DNA of 64,000 nt from Gossypium raimondii (Eukaryota > Streptophyta > Magnoliopsida > Malvales > Malvaceae), in the NCBI RefSeq assembly GCF_025698545.1, contig NC_068576.1, positions 55,836,094 through 55,900,093 on the forward strand, in the 5' to 3' direction. Shown here piece by piece: positions 21,546 to 33,701 of this stretch; the stretch's first letter is position 1; each line of letters opens with the position of its first letter. The notes beneath the pieces are model-generated. The model ran no database searches. It worked only from the letters and a program-made list of their open reading frames with translations, and had not been told where the DNA came from. Made by a program: the position numbers and the translations under genes.

Positions 21546-22941
21546 CTAACAGCCACCACTAGCGGCGGCTCCGGCGGCAGCGGAGTTACCGGTACTCCAA
21601 GACGAGAAGTTATCACCAAAGGTCGGGACTATTCCTACTCCATTACTACCACTTCCAACCAGTTCTTCCAATCCCTTGAATAAATCTTCATCGACATGTA
21701 CGTTGGGGATAAGAAGATCATCGTCGTCTTCATCGCTTTCTACATCCATGTAAACGCTTTCTTCTTCACCTCCATTATCACCGGTTTTGTGGACGGCGGC
21801 GGCGGTGTCTTCGGGTGCCGAAAGCGTTGTCGTGGGAGAGATAGGGGAGAGACTCGTGGCGGAGCGAGGAGAGGAGCAAGAAACAGTGGAGGTGGTAGGG
21901 ATGGTTTCGGCGGCGGAATCTTTGGTTGTGGTGGGTTTTTGAACGGTGGAAAGCTTGTTACGAGTACTGCCGGCGAGGGAATTCCGGTGAGTGGGTTTAG
22001 GGTGAGTGTGTTCGCCGGTGTAGGTGATTATAAAGATATCGGAATCTAAATTACTACGCTCCACTTGTTTTCTAGCTGAACAACCTTTTGAGCTGCTGCA
22101 CCTGTAATAGTTTCTGAAAAAAAAAGGAGAAACCAAAATTCATCTTTTTTAAAAATTTTACACTTTTCTAAGACATTAAAAAACAAAAGAAAGAAACGTC
22201 GAAAAGGTACGGAACCTTGGATAAGGAGAGCCTTTGATGGGCTTTTGCCCATATTTACGCCATGCCCACGGATCTGACGACAATTTATCTGCTGTTACAT
22301 GACATACTGTTCTTTTTTGCTGGTTCTTCCTACAAAACCAGAAACCAAACAAATAAAAAAAATGGAGTTTTTTTTTTTTAGTATTGTAAAAGATGAACAC
22401 AAACAAATACAAATACTGTGCCGGTTTACCTCTTTCTTGATCTTGGGGTCTGAACCGGAGGCTGAGCTCGTGTCTGCTGCTGCTGGTGGGATTGGGGTTG
22501 TACTTGTTTCTGATTTCCGAATCCGGCGAAAGTGAAAAGAGGAGCGGAGGTGGGAGTCAACGGGGAGCCAATCCCGGTGGCGGCGGGTTGTTCTTGCTGG
22601 TGTTGTAGCCTTTGGTGCTGATGAAGTTGGCTGCTAGATCCTCCGTGGTGTGAACTTGACGAGCAGGGATCTATGGCGGCGGCGGCGGCGATGGGGTCGG
22701 CGTTTGGCAAAAAAGGTTTATAAGAATCTTGAAGATGACCGGTTTCCGCGAGCTGTGAAAGGTTGGGAAATGGAAACGGGTCATCGTCTTCCTCAAACGT
22801 CAACGACGCTAAGCAAGCCAAAGGGTCCTCAAAGGAACTACTGCAATTCTCATTATTATTATTTTCGACAGCTCTGGTGGTGTTAGCCACCGACGTACAA
22901 CTCCGCACCACCGCATAAAGATCCCAATCCTCAGCCATCAA
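21546..22941 (-). CDS. WRKY27: WRKY transcription factor, group IIe (WRKY22/27/29 type)
   Basis: A nuclear factor that binds W-boxes (TTGAC[C/T]) and, in this subgroup, acts in immune and wilt responses. Three exons, 22941-22430, 22329-22216 and 22113-21546, give 397 residues in one frame. The N-terminus [15 protein letters not shown] is typical of WRKY22/27/29. WRKYGQK is at 194-200, followed by [10 protein letters not shown] and a C2H2 zinc site (C214, C220, H244, H246; C-X5-C-X23-H-X-H). The second intron splits the domain after PYPR, the usual group II position. The basic region RSRKRKNQQKR before the domain is a likely nuclear signal. The rest is rich in Ser, Gln, Ala and acidic residues. 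Position beside NDUFA5 and the PPR gene supports orthology to WRKY27 (At5g52830, from memory), but WRKY22 or WRKY29 cannot be excluded from sequence alone. An ATG one codon later may also be used. Confidence 0.94.
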
Positions 22942-23053
22942 CGAAAGCTTTCAAATTCAAAATAAAAACCTCAGCTGTGTTCGATTTTGTTTTCTTATAC
23001 GCAAAATGGGAAAAGAAAAAAGAAACAATGAAACACAGGCAGAAAGGACGGCG

Positions 23054-23258
23054 TTGACTTTAGTTTTGGTGTGAAACAAAGGAAAACATTTATAAAAAAA
23101 AGACCATAAAAGAGAGGAAATGGCGGTGCACTGATTTGATAATTGTTAATTTATTTATAAAGAAAAAATAAAAATGGAAAAAGAAGTAGTTTTTTTTTTT
23201 TGAGGGAGGTTCATTGATGAGTTTTTGATCTTTCTCCACTTTAGCTTTTTCTTTGACT
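23054..23258. promoter_or_regulatory. Two W-box cores in the WRKY promoter
   Basis: TTGACT at 23054-23059 and 23253-23258, about 110 and 310 bases upstream of the WRKY start codon. WRKY genes often carry W-boxes through which they regulate themselves or each other. The motif is short, so this is suggestive only. Confidence 0.35.
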
Positions 23259-24346
23259 TTGTGAAAATGTCAAAAAGGAGTGGGGAAAGGGGGGGGGACA
23301 CAGTACTGGGGGCAATTTGTGAGGACGATGCTTCTAAATTCTTTTTTTTTTTATAATACACGCGCGCCATCGCTCTCGTTGTTTTCGTACTCGAAATCTT
23401 ACTGGATATCTATGGACAAAAGGATTGGGGCATCATCACCACGCTCTCTTCACGTGCGTGTCTTTCAAGAATATTGTCTTGAGATTACAGTAGTCTTTTA
23501 GTCCCTGAAGTTGTAATATTTCTTATGTTAGACTGCATTAGTCTTCAAGTTCGGTAGCTTCTTTTCAATTTAATTTTTAAGGTTTAATTTCTTGAGAAAT
23601 TCTTTTTTTATTCTTTTTTATCATAAATGTTTTAAAAATAGTTCAAATATTTTCTTTAAAACAAAAACATTATTGCTTAACGATATTGATCGAGCAATCG
23701 GTATAGTCATTCACGTCCAAATTTAAAGGCTAAATCATGTCTTATAATTGATCTACATTCCATTTTAAATAGCTTCAAACTAGGGCATAATAACTCATTC
23801 GACAAAAAAAAATCATTTTAATTTTTCGTTTTTTGTTAATTCTTAAACTTATTTTTTGTCGATCACTTTAAAATAGATGAAAATTTAATATTTTTAAATT
23901 TACCGATGTAACATACATGTTGATTGCCACGGGAATGACACATCAACATTTAAATTTTTTAATTTAAATATTTCAATAAAATGATAAAAATTATTTTTTT
24001 TAAAAATTAAACTATTAAAAAGCATAAAAAGTAATTAAATGCTAACATTTCATCTATAGGGCAATCCACGTGTATCCCACGTCCGCAAAGTTAACAAGCA
24101 TTAACTTTTTCATTCGTTTTGGGGTGATTTGACAAAAAAATACAAGCTCAAGTTCTGAATGAAATGGAAGGCTAAAATAATTTTTTCTATAAAGTTGAAG
24201 GACCAAAAATTATTATGCCTAATTAATATTATTTAATTTTGTTTTAGTCCTACTTCAAATTGCTATTACGACTAAAGGTACCATTTGTTGTATTCAATGG
24301 TCAGAAGAAAAAAAATCATTGCACAAAAGTAAAGCCATATAAATAT

Positions 24347-24348
<2 letters not shown>

Positions 24349-24385
<37 letters not shown>
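24349..24385. repeat. (TA)n microsatellite
   Basis: About 37 bases of alternating AT. Confidence 0.95.
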
Positions 24386-24390
<5 letters not shown>

Positions 24391-24901
24391 CTCCACAATA
24401 ATTTTAATAATTTGGTAGTATTGAATTTATAATTTTGATATAACCCAAGGAAAATTAGATGCATTCATTTTAGTACCTATAATTTTGGTACATTTAGATT
24501 GTACCCTGCTCGAAAATGGAAAGCTTTTAGTATTTTACATAAAGTTGCTATTAGAGTTTGTAGTTCTTTTCTTACTTTTATTGGAAATGTATTCATGTAT
24601 TCATTCAACAGTTCGTTAAAATATATACAAATATATATTAATACCAATATTTTCTAAAATAGTTCAAGTTAGAATCATAATTGTACAAAATTATATATAA
24701 TAAAACCAATCATATTATTTTCGAGATAATTTTAAAGGGTTTACGAGTACAATCACAAAAAGCGTATGTGCAAATAATTATAAATCAAATCAAATCGATT
24801 AATATAAGGTATAATCAAATTAAAAATTCAAATATGTCCAAACCTAAACCAGAATAAATTGAAAAAATAATCTACATACGATATTTGTGTGTTGTAATAT
24901 T

Positions 24902-25318
24902 CAGGGGTGGTCACAGTTCGGTTAACATCAAATTAACCAACCGAACTGATCTAATTTGATTCATTGGTCGGTGGTTGAATTTAGTTTGGTTAGAGATCGG
25001 TTAACGGGTTTTTAAAATTTTGATTATCGGTTAGTTCTGTTCAAAACCGGGTAATTAACCGAATTAACCAATTAGCCAAAATATTTGTTGTTTTCACTTC
25101 CATTTAAATTTGTTTTGAACTGTTAAATAAAATAAATGAACATTCGCAATGTATTTTTTTTATATGCTTTATACTTATTTTAACCAAAAAACAAAAACAT
25201 ATAAATTTTGGTTCGGTTAATGTATTTGAAAAAAATTTGATTCGGTTAACGGTTAAATTTTTTACATTTCAGGTAATTCAATTCGGATATTAATCAAACA
25301 GACTGTTTGAACACCCTA
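24902..25318. mobile_element. Non-autonomous hAT-like element, ~417 bp
   Basis: The left end is CAGGGGTGGTCACAGTTCGG and the right end is CTGTTTGAACACCCTA, inverted repeats in the outer bases. The body is full of GGTTAA / TTAACC phrases. Flanks GTAATATT (24894-24901) and ATAATATT (25319-25326) match at 7 of 8 positions, as expected of an aged hAT target-site duplication. It belongs with the element at 29075-29672. No coding sequence. Confidence 0.65.
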
Positions 25319-27722
25319 ATAATATTTAAACACGCTACACCAAATTTGTCACCGCCTCAACCTTGTTCTTACCGCTAAAACCACTTTATAACAAATATAC
25401 ACTTTGCTCGAACTTATTTTAAAGATTTAGAATTTAGATATATCAAAACAAGCACATATATATATATATATATCAAAATAAAATATAAATATAGATTCTT
25501 TTTTTCTTTATAATATCTTTACGTATTTATTGAATTAAATGTATCATCAATTCTCAATTTAACCGAAATCAACTTATGTTATTCGGACAAGTTTAAACCT
25601 ATCGTATTTACTAGTGTATAAAATCAACATATTTAAATGTGGAGGAGTGCGATGATGTACATGTGTTTTCTACCGTGCGATTCTTGAGGTAGGAGCCAGG
25701 AGGCACCAGTTGCTACAGTAGCTTTCTTAAGAGCTCACCGGTATAAATGCAGTGAAATTAAATCTTAAGCTTAATTACATGTATAAATATATAGTCAGAT
25801 AATGTTGCAATAGAATTAAACTATTATAAAGTATAAACACGTAAATAATTTGAATAAAATTTATTCATCGAATTAAACCCACTCATAGCAACTAAGGGTT
25901 AGTTTAGTAATGTATTTGAAAATTTTAGTTTAAAATTTGGGTGTTTAGTATTGCTTGTCAAAAAGTGATTTTAAGAAATAAAATATCTATTTTAGATATA
26001 ATATTATCAACTAATAAATATGTATTTAAATAATGTTTAAATTAGTTAATATTATTATATTTTAGTAAGAATATAAAAAATAAATTATTATATAATTTAC
26101 TATTAATATTTTAATACATGAAATATAAATTTTAAATATTTTAAGCAATAAATAATAATTAGAATATATAAGCTATATTTTAAATATTTAAATATAATCC
26201 TTAAATATTTGTAATTAGATATTAACACAATTGTATTATTTTAAAAATAATTTGTTATTTTAATTAATTATTTTAACACATTTATAATTAAGCACTAAGA
26301 AAAGAAAAAAAGAAAAATACTATACTGTTGGAAGAGTAAAAAATAATTAAGCACAAAAAGTATTTTTAAGAGAAAAAATTAAAAATTTTAACTTTTTCTC
26401 TTCAAAAGTTAAAAATTTAGCCAAAAATAATTTGCTTAGCACAACTTTTTTTTCTGTAGGATGCTTTTTTATGCGCTATTAAACCAGCGTTAAACGTTAT
26501 AGATTGAAAATTCACACGTGACCATTACGCATGATGCAGTTGCTTTCCTTTTATGCTACTCTCGTGGCGGCGCGTACATAATATAAAAGTTTTGGGGCGA
26601 CTTAGCGTCGAGATCCACCGGCTCACCACTCAGGACCTGGGCTCTCTTCTTTATATATGAGACAGTAATTCAATGGAAAAAGCAGTTGTTTGGCACCCTA
26701 GTACCCTACACATCATCCTCATAGTGCGACCTGGTCCACCAACCCCCTTAGCAGCGTAAGCCAATCATGATCATACGATCAAACCCCACGTGGCACGTTT
26801 CCGTTGTGACTTAGTGGGTCCCCCATACCCCAGGCAAAATCTCAGAAATAAAAAATAAAAAATCAAACTGTACCTTTGTTGCTTGCCTTTTGTGTAACCT
26901 TCTTTTATTGAAAGATCTCGAACCGTTAATTTTTTGTTGGATACCTTTTTTTTGTGTGCCTTTTTTATTAATGGGAAGCTTTACTTTTTGTTCAGTCGGG
27001 AATATTAGAAGTTTTAACGGTGTATGATTCGAACGTACTGTGTGAGTGAAAAGTATTGGATCCTTTTCCCCCCTTCCACCCGTCGTTTTACGTAAATCAT
27101 ATTTCTGAGAGGGTAATTATCAGGTGTGAGCTGTTTCACATTACTAAATTTGCTAATGGAGATTATGGAATCTTTGAGTTTTGAGGCAATCTCAGCCTTT
27201 TGACATTGTTTTTACAGCTCTTCCTTCATCCCACATATGTGGCAGAGCACGTGACTCTTTTCCAATTTACACGTGATTTTAATGGTTTTTTCCTTTATTT
27301 CTTTTGAATGTTTTGATTAAAATGTTGGGGTAATTATGTTGACATATTTTTTTTATTTAAATAAAAGTTTATAAAAAAATTATGTTTGTGTTTTAATTGA
27401 ATATTTATGTTTACCAACAATATTATAGAAGTAGAAATTTCATATTAAAATATAATTTAATTATTTCACCTATGTATTAAAGGTTAGTAAAATTATGATT
27501 GGGATGGCATCAACATAGTCTTTACTGCAGAAGTGGACACAATAGTTAGAAAATTTTTCTAACTTGAGAATTAAATTATATATTTTATTAAAAAAATTAA
27601 ATTAATATTTTATCATTTTTAAGTTAAGTGTAATTTTATTATATACTAATTTAAATTTTCATAAATTTTAAATGACAAAAAATGATATTTTCTATTTTAG
27701 AGAGGGCCGAAGTCCCTACTAG

Positions 27723-28126
27723 TGTCACGGGCCAAAGTGTAAAGCCCGTGACCATGGCACAAGATGCGCCCCATGGAGGTCTATCGATTAGACGGGAATC
27801 ATTTAGCCCACGATAACTGACCCAATTTCAAGAACTGTTAGAGAAGCTTGTTAGGTTGAAGCCTGGTTGGCCCAATAATAAAGATATAACAACATAGGTT
27901 ATTTTTAATAAATATGAGAATCATATCTTATAGATTGGATTTGATATGATGTAATCTTGTAAATCTCTAAAATTAAGGGATAGACTAATCTCATTCGTCG
28001 ATGTAATTTGATCTTGATCATCAGTTTTGGGGGAACTCAACTATAAATAGAGAGCCTCCCCTCATTTGTATCAAATCCATTGTAAGTTGAATTCTAAAGA
28101 GTAATAGAATTTTTTAAGCATTTACT
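27723..28126 (+). mobile_element. LTR retrotransposon fragment (LTR only, fossil)
   Basis: It begins TGTCACGGGCC, a plausible LTR start. It carries a TATA-type box (TATAAATA, 28042-28049) followed by a leader-like stretch, the layout of a plant LTR promoter. The style resembles LTRs I remember from cotton Gypsy-type elements, but the family is uncertain. No second LTR or internal genes are visible nearby, so it is a broken remnant. It abuts a hAT fragment at its right end. Confidence 0.5.
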
Positions 28127-28130
28127 CAAA

Positions 28131-28402
28131 CACTTTAAAAATATTTTAAAAAATTTTAAAAATACTTTTTTTTTAATTTTAAAATATTTTAAAAATACTT
28201 TTTTAATTTTAAAATATTTTTAAAATACTTTTTTTAAATTTTTTAAAATAAATTTTTGGTATTTTATTAAAAAAATGGGCCGGGCCGGACCCGGGCTTAT
28301 GATTTTTCCCGGGTCGGGCCTGGACAAAATTTCAGGCCCATATTTCGGGCCGGGCCCGGGCCACAATTTTTATGGGCCCGACCCAGCCCATGAACACCTC
28401 TA
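28131..28402. mobile_element. hAT element fragment (right ~270 bp of the 19399 family)
   Basis: It matches the right half of the element at 19399-19865: the same AT-rich core, the GGGCCGGGC-type block and the same terminus CCCATGAACACCTCTA. The left end is missing, replaced by the LTR fragment ending at about 28126. No target-site duplication can be seen. Confidence 0.75.
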
Positions 28403-29074
28403 ATGATAGATAGCATCTTACTGTCAATGATAGACAACCTCTTACAGGTCAACATATCATTTTTCTATTAGTACTAGTAAGTACCAGTATTTATATGTTC
28501 AACCATATTACTTCAAATTTATCGATATTTTAATAAATATATATTGAATATAAATATATGGAAAATATTTACAAATATTAAAATTTTGAGATTAAATAAA
28601 TATTAAATATTAAATGCTTATTAATAGTAAACTTTAAATATACAATTGGTTATTTAACAAATCCAAATAAACAAGAAAAATATCATTCATATATTAACAA
28701 ACGTTAAAATTTTCATACATTTTTGGTGATTTGACAAACAAATTAAATTTTAGGACTAAAAGAGATAAATAAATTAAATAGAGGGCTAAAATAATTTTTA
28801 TAAATTTGGAGAGCCAAAAAAAAGAATATTGCAAAAAAAAAACACACAATAATAATGTAAATAATGACCGATACAATCTAATTAATGTAAATAAATAATT
28901 AAAATTTTACATTAATAATAAAAAATTTAAAATATTTTATTGAAAAATTATGATTTGATATATTTTAAATAGTTCCATTAAAATGAAATAATTTAAAACT
29001 TCTACTACGTATAATTTTAGACTAATGTCTTTAACAATTATCCTTCATTCTTACATCACCGTTACAATCACGTT

Positions 29075-29672
29075 TAGGGGTGTGCAAAATTCGGGTAAAA
29101 TCGAAAAAATTCGATTAACTGACCGGATTCGGTTAATCGGTCGGTTAACCGAATTTTTTCGGTCGAGGGTCGGTTAATTATTTTTTAATTTTTCGGTTAA
29201 CGGTTAATTCGGTTCGAAATCGGTCGATTAACTGAATTTTTTCGGTTTAACCGAAAAAATTAATAAATAAAATTATAATATATAAATAGGCCCACTATTC
29301 ACCTAAACCCAATCCAAACCCAAGTATCCAACCTAATCCAATTACCCAACCCAACCCAATCATAAAAATTACAAATAATTTAATAAATAAAAATAATTAA
29401 AACTAAAACTAAAGTCTAAAAGTCTAAAAATAATGTAATTATGTAGTGATTCAATTTGGTTAATTCGGTTAATTTTTAACCAAAAATAAAAAATATATAA
29501 TTTTCGGTTAATTCGGTTAACTGACTGAATTAACCGAAAAAATTTTGGTTCAGTTATTTTTTTTGAAAAATTTTCGGTTCGGTTAACGGTTAAAAATTTT
29601 GAAAGGTCGGTTAATTCGATTAATGTTAGTTCGGGTCGGTTAACTGATCGGTTAACCGAATAAACACCCCTA
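29075..29672. mobile_element. Non-autonomous hAT-like element, 598 bp
   Basis: It starts TAGGGGTGTGCAAAATTCGG and ends GAATAAACACCCCTA. The outer bases are inverted repeats and the body is dominated by GGTTAA/TTAACC phrases. Flanks ATCACGTT (29067-29074) and ATTACGTT (29673-29680) form an 8-base target-site duplication with one mismatch. It shares family features with 24902-25318. A minus-strand open frame of 111 codons inside it is made of these repeats and is not a gene. Confidence 0.75.
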
Positions 29673-31049
29673 ATTACGTTTGAATTTAAGTACATATCGC
29701 ACAACTGATTTTAGTCTCGTAATTACAATAGCCAATCTCACTGTCACTACTATTTCTAATATCACCGAAATTAATCTTTTCGTCCATCTAAATTCATAGT
29801 TTTAGCTTGATTTGCTCGGGGTTAGTGTGGTAGAAGTTGAGAGAATTTGGGTTGGACTAAAATGTTATTATATGTGCAAAGACTACACTATTTGACTAAA
29901 TTTTCTTGAGTTACTTTCAATTGGGTTTAGATTAGATTTAGAAAAAAGAAGAAGAAAAGAAGAAAAACTCTATGAAAACATAGCTATCATATGCCCTTTT
30001 TTTGTGGAAGTAGGATAAGATGAATGATTTGACTAATGTGTACTAAATTAGCATGGATCATGCAACCACAGAAAGTTGTGTGGGTTTGGCAATTGATTTA
30101 ACAAAGAAGATAGTGAAAGAAAAGACTAGAAAAAGGAAAGAAGGGTAATGTATGTATATCTTTTAAGTTTTGTGGGTTTGGCAGGATGACCTTTAAAAGT
30201 GTCACTAAAAAGAAAAGGAAGCCAAATATAGGACAACATGAATGTAGCATTACTTGTGCCCCCAAAAAATCAATCTCTCTAGATTTTATGAAAACGATTT
30301 TTTTAATCTTGCTAACTTGAATTGCCAACACACATATCCAACGCAATTATTGTCGTTGAGTTTTTGTATGTCAACATAAAATACACGTGGTACGTCATAA
30401 GTCATTATCTGATTATTCTGTCAATCATGTTAGTTTTTAATAGTATAAGTTGACGAAATTTTTTTAAAAAATAAATTAATTTAACTTTTAATCTAACGTG
30501 TAATATTAATTTATTATTTTTTAATACAATAACCTTCGTACTACTTTTACCGGTTAAAAAGACCGAATGTTTGAAGAGGTATACACGTAAAGTAAATCAC
30601 ATCGAAACATTCTTGGCCTTTGTTTGTGCTTTGTCCATCACGGTTTGTACGTACCAAAAATGGAAATAAATTACCCAACTTTATGTATTTCATAATATAC
30701 CCAAAACTTTTCACTGTACCAGACCCAGTTTAAGTCTATGCGGAAGCCAATCGAGTAATGATCAATTTGCTAAAAACGAAAAAGACCAATATATATAATA
30801 TTAATATATGTATTATTTTCAGGTCAAAAAGTGAAGTAATAAGCAAAAAGAATAAATAAATTTTCATATTGGGGAATAAGTTAGGTTAGGATGATCATTA
30901 ATGTGTTTAAGCATTAATAAAATTTTGTCACACCATTAAATTTTAAATATATGAAATTATTATTATACACTTATTCGTAGAGAAATTATTTATGGACCCT
31001 TCCCACCACATTATTCATGGTCACTTTCTGAATATTTAATTACATTTCA

Positions 31050-31320
31050 ACAAAATTTTCTATGTTATTGACACATAATTTTGAATTTTTTTTTACCTTG
31101 AACCCTGAATCTAGAATTCGAACCCTAAATCCAAAACATGGAATCCCGAGCTCATAACTCGCAACCCCAAACCATTGAACTCGAATTTTGAACCTTAAAT
31201 CCTGAACTCGAGTTTCAAGGTTTAAGGTTCAAGTTCAAGGTTCGGGGTTTTAGATAAAATAATTACCAAAATTACGTGTCAATGACATGAAAAAATTATA
31301 CAAAATTATTAATTTTTCTT
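31050..31320. repeat. Fold-back element with degenerate 'AACCCTAAA' core
   Basis: The left arm near 31053-31083 (TATGTTATTGACACATAATT) is matched in reverse complement near 31267-31297 (AATTACGTGTCAATGACAT). Between them lie degenerate 'GAACCCTAAATC' phrases followed by their inverse ('AAGGTTCAAGTTCAAGG'), so the whole could fold into a hairpin. Similar pieces occur near 15700-15900 and 19290-19400. Confidence 0.55.
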
Positions 31321-33701
31321 TAAATTAATTGCACAAAAATAAAAAAAATTAATTTATGAAAGAAACAAAATGATTAAAATTTGTAAAAAAATAAAGAAAA
31401 GATATTTGTTTATAATTTAAAATTAATTATTTTAAGTAATTTAATTAAAATTAAATTAAGTTTTAAAATTTTAGATATAAATAAATGTACTCTATCATCT
31501 TTAAAATTTAATAATATAATACTATTTTAAAAATTATACTTTTTTTGAGGATTCTAATATAATTTATTTTCTTCACAGAAATAATATGTTAACATATTAT
31601 ATTTATGGTCTTGATTGATTTTTTCTTTTTCATTTGTTTTCATCTGAAGGCGGTTGCAATTGATCACCCATAGGCCGTACTCCACAGTCCACAGCCACCT
31701 CTTAAAAATATTCTTACGTTTAATTTTTAAATAAAAATATTAATTTAATATAATTTTAATTATATTTTAAAATCTATCCTAAATTTTTTAATAAAGGTGG
31801 ATCCAATTTGTAGCAGAGCAGTTGGGCGAATTTGATATCACCCTAAAATCTTATGTCATATAATTTAAAATGTTTTTTTAAGTAAAATGTTGTTATATAA
31901 TTTTTAAAATTAAAAGTTTTTTTAAAAATCAGCAATAATTTTTGTAAATGTTTGAAATTTTATAACATCTATTTTTATAATATTCATTTTCTTTAGAATT
32001 TTATTTTTAATTATGTCACATAATATCGGCATATCGTTTAATGATTAAATTAACAATTTTAGTAATAAAAAGACCTTATTAGTATAACATTGATAGATTA
32101 AAATGTAATTAGAATGTTTTAAAGTTTGAGAACTAATTTAAAATAAGGGCCACGGGTTAGAGATATTTGGTTTAATTAACTCGGTATATGTTATGGTTGA
32201 TTAGTTTTTAATTTTAAATCATGAAAATTAGTATCACTTAAGTATATTTGCTGAGAGTTTAAGAGTACAAAGCATACAATGTAATTATTAATACATGGTT
32301 GAGTAGTTATAAGATAAAATCAAATCAAAACAAAGTGCAAACAAATGAAGAATTGGACAAAATCCACCTATAGTAACTGTACATGGTAAGATCAAAAATT
32401 TACAGGTGACATTTACGTACAGTAAGACTTGAATGTATATTTAAAGACATAAGTCTCAGCTTTTCCCAACAAAGCTTTGACAGTATTAGCCATAATTGTT
32501 TATGTATTACGGTCACAACTACGTTGCCTGTCTTATTTATATCCCTTTTATTTTTGGAAATCAAACTATTATATTATACAATGCGAAGGTAAAAGTATTA
32601 TAGAGGACATTATATTAAGAATTGAATTGTATTTTGTTATTTTATTTAAAAATGAGTAAATTAGTACATATATATTAGATCAAACACAAACTAGACTTTC
32701 TATTAAAAATTTCATCTATTTTATTATTAAAATGTGTCTCTGTACACGTCATGTGTAACTGATCGGTTATGAATGAAATTTTAACTGAAAAGACTAGTTA
32801 CTGTTTGATTTAATGTATAATGATTAGTTTATTTATTTTTTAATAAAAGGAGTAAGATACAATCTGAATCCTTATTATAATACACGAGTCACCATAATAC
32901 TCTTACCGAAATACAACCCTACTCTCAGTACTAAATCAAAAGGTGGTCACCATATTTAAAAAAAAAAATTAATATGACAATTAATAACCTTAGTTAATGA
33001 ATTTTCTCGAAGGCTAAATTGGGAAAACTACACCAAACCCTGCCCAATACAAAAGCCCAAGAACATTGCTCTCTAGCACACATTTTTATAATTTTTTCTC
33101 ACGCCATCCTACACAAAGTCGGCTCTGAAGCAGATCGCGATCTGAAATTTAATTTTCGAAGGTTAAATAATTTCTTTTATCCCTTTCATTGTTCTTTTAG
33201 TTTTATGTAAATATGTAGAGATTTTACGGGGTTTTTTTTTTTTAAATTTCCAATAACCATGAATGATATATTGCAGCTAGAAATTTTATTCGAATTGTAG
33301 CTAATTTCCTCAAAATTTTGTGCCAATTGCAGATTTTAGGGTTCTTTTAGTGTTTCCTTTTTTTTTTGTTAATTTTGTTATCCTAATTGGTTTGAGTTAA
33401 TTAGCTGTTGGTCGACTTTGGCGGTGCTAGCAGCTCTGCTCCTTTGGCTTGATTTCTTTTTAGCTACCAGATTTATCAGTTAGTAATTAGGGTTTTTTAG
33501 TTTTTTTCCCCAATAATTGGCGAGCTGAATCTATTTTGTTAAATTTAAAACGAGACATTTTCGAATTTTTTTTTGTAATTGATTTTTGCTCTTTTGATAA
33601 TTTCATTTAAAATTAATTGTCGTAGAAGGAAGTGTAGATTATGCCAGAGTTGCTGACTTTACCAGTAACTGATTAGAACTTGTTTAAGGTAGAAGATCGC
33701 C

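Larger units (their letters stand above)
22942..33701. other. Gene-poor region between WRKY and SEC63
   Basis: Apart from the separately listed repeats, no protein gene was recognised in this 10.7 kb. The first 500 bases are the WRKY promoter. At 26490-26840 the base composition is clearly richer in G+C than its surroundings, with CACGTGGC (about 26789) and another CACGTG near 27249. This could be a regulatory region or an unrecognised non-coding transcript. The stretch 33050-33700 looks like the 5' leader of SEC63, probably with an intron (acceptor near 33625). Confidence 0.45.

Noticed and set aside
21696-22049. 117-codon plus-strand open frame rich in Gly and Arg
   Set aside because: Antisense to the WRKY third exon; its composition is what the reverse of Ser/Ala/Thr codons gives.
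29369-29704. 111-codon minus-strand open frame
   Set aside because: Lies inside the hAT-like element and is built of TTAACC-type repeats (repeated NRxNR phrases).
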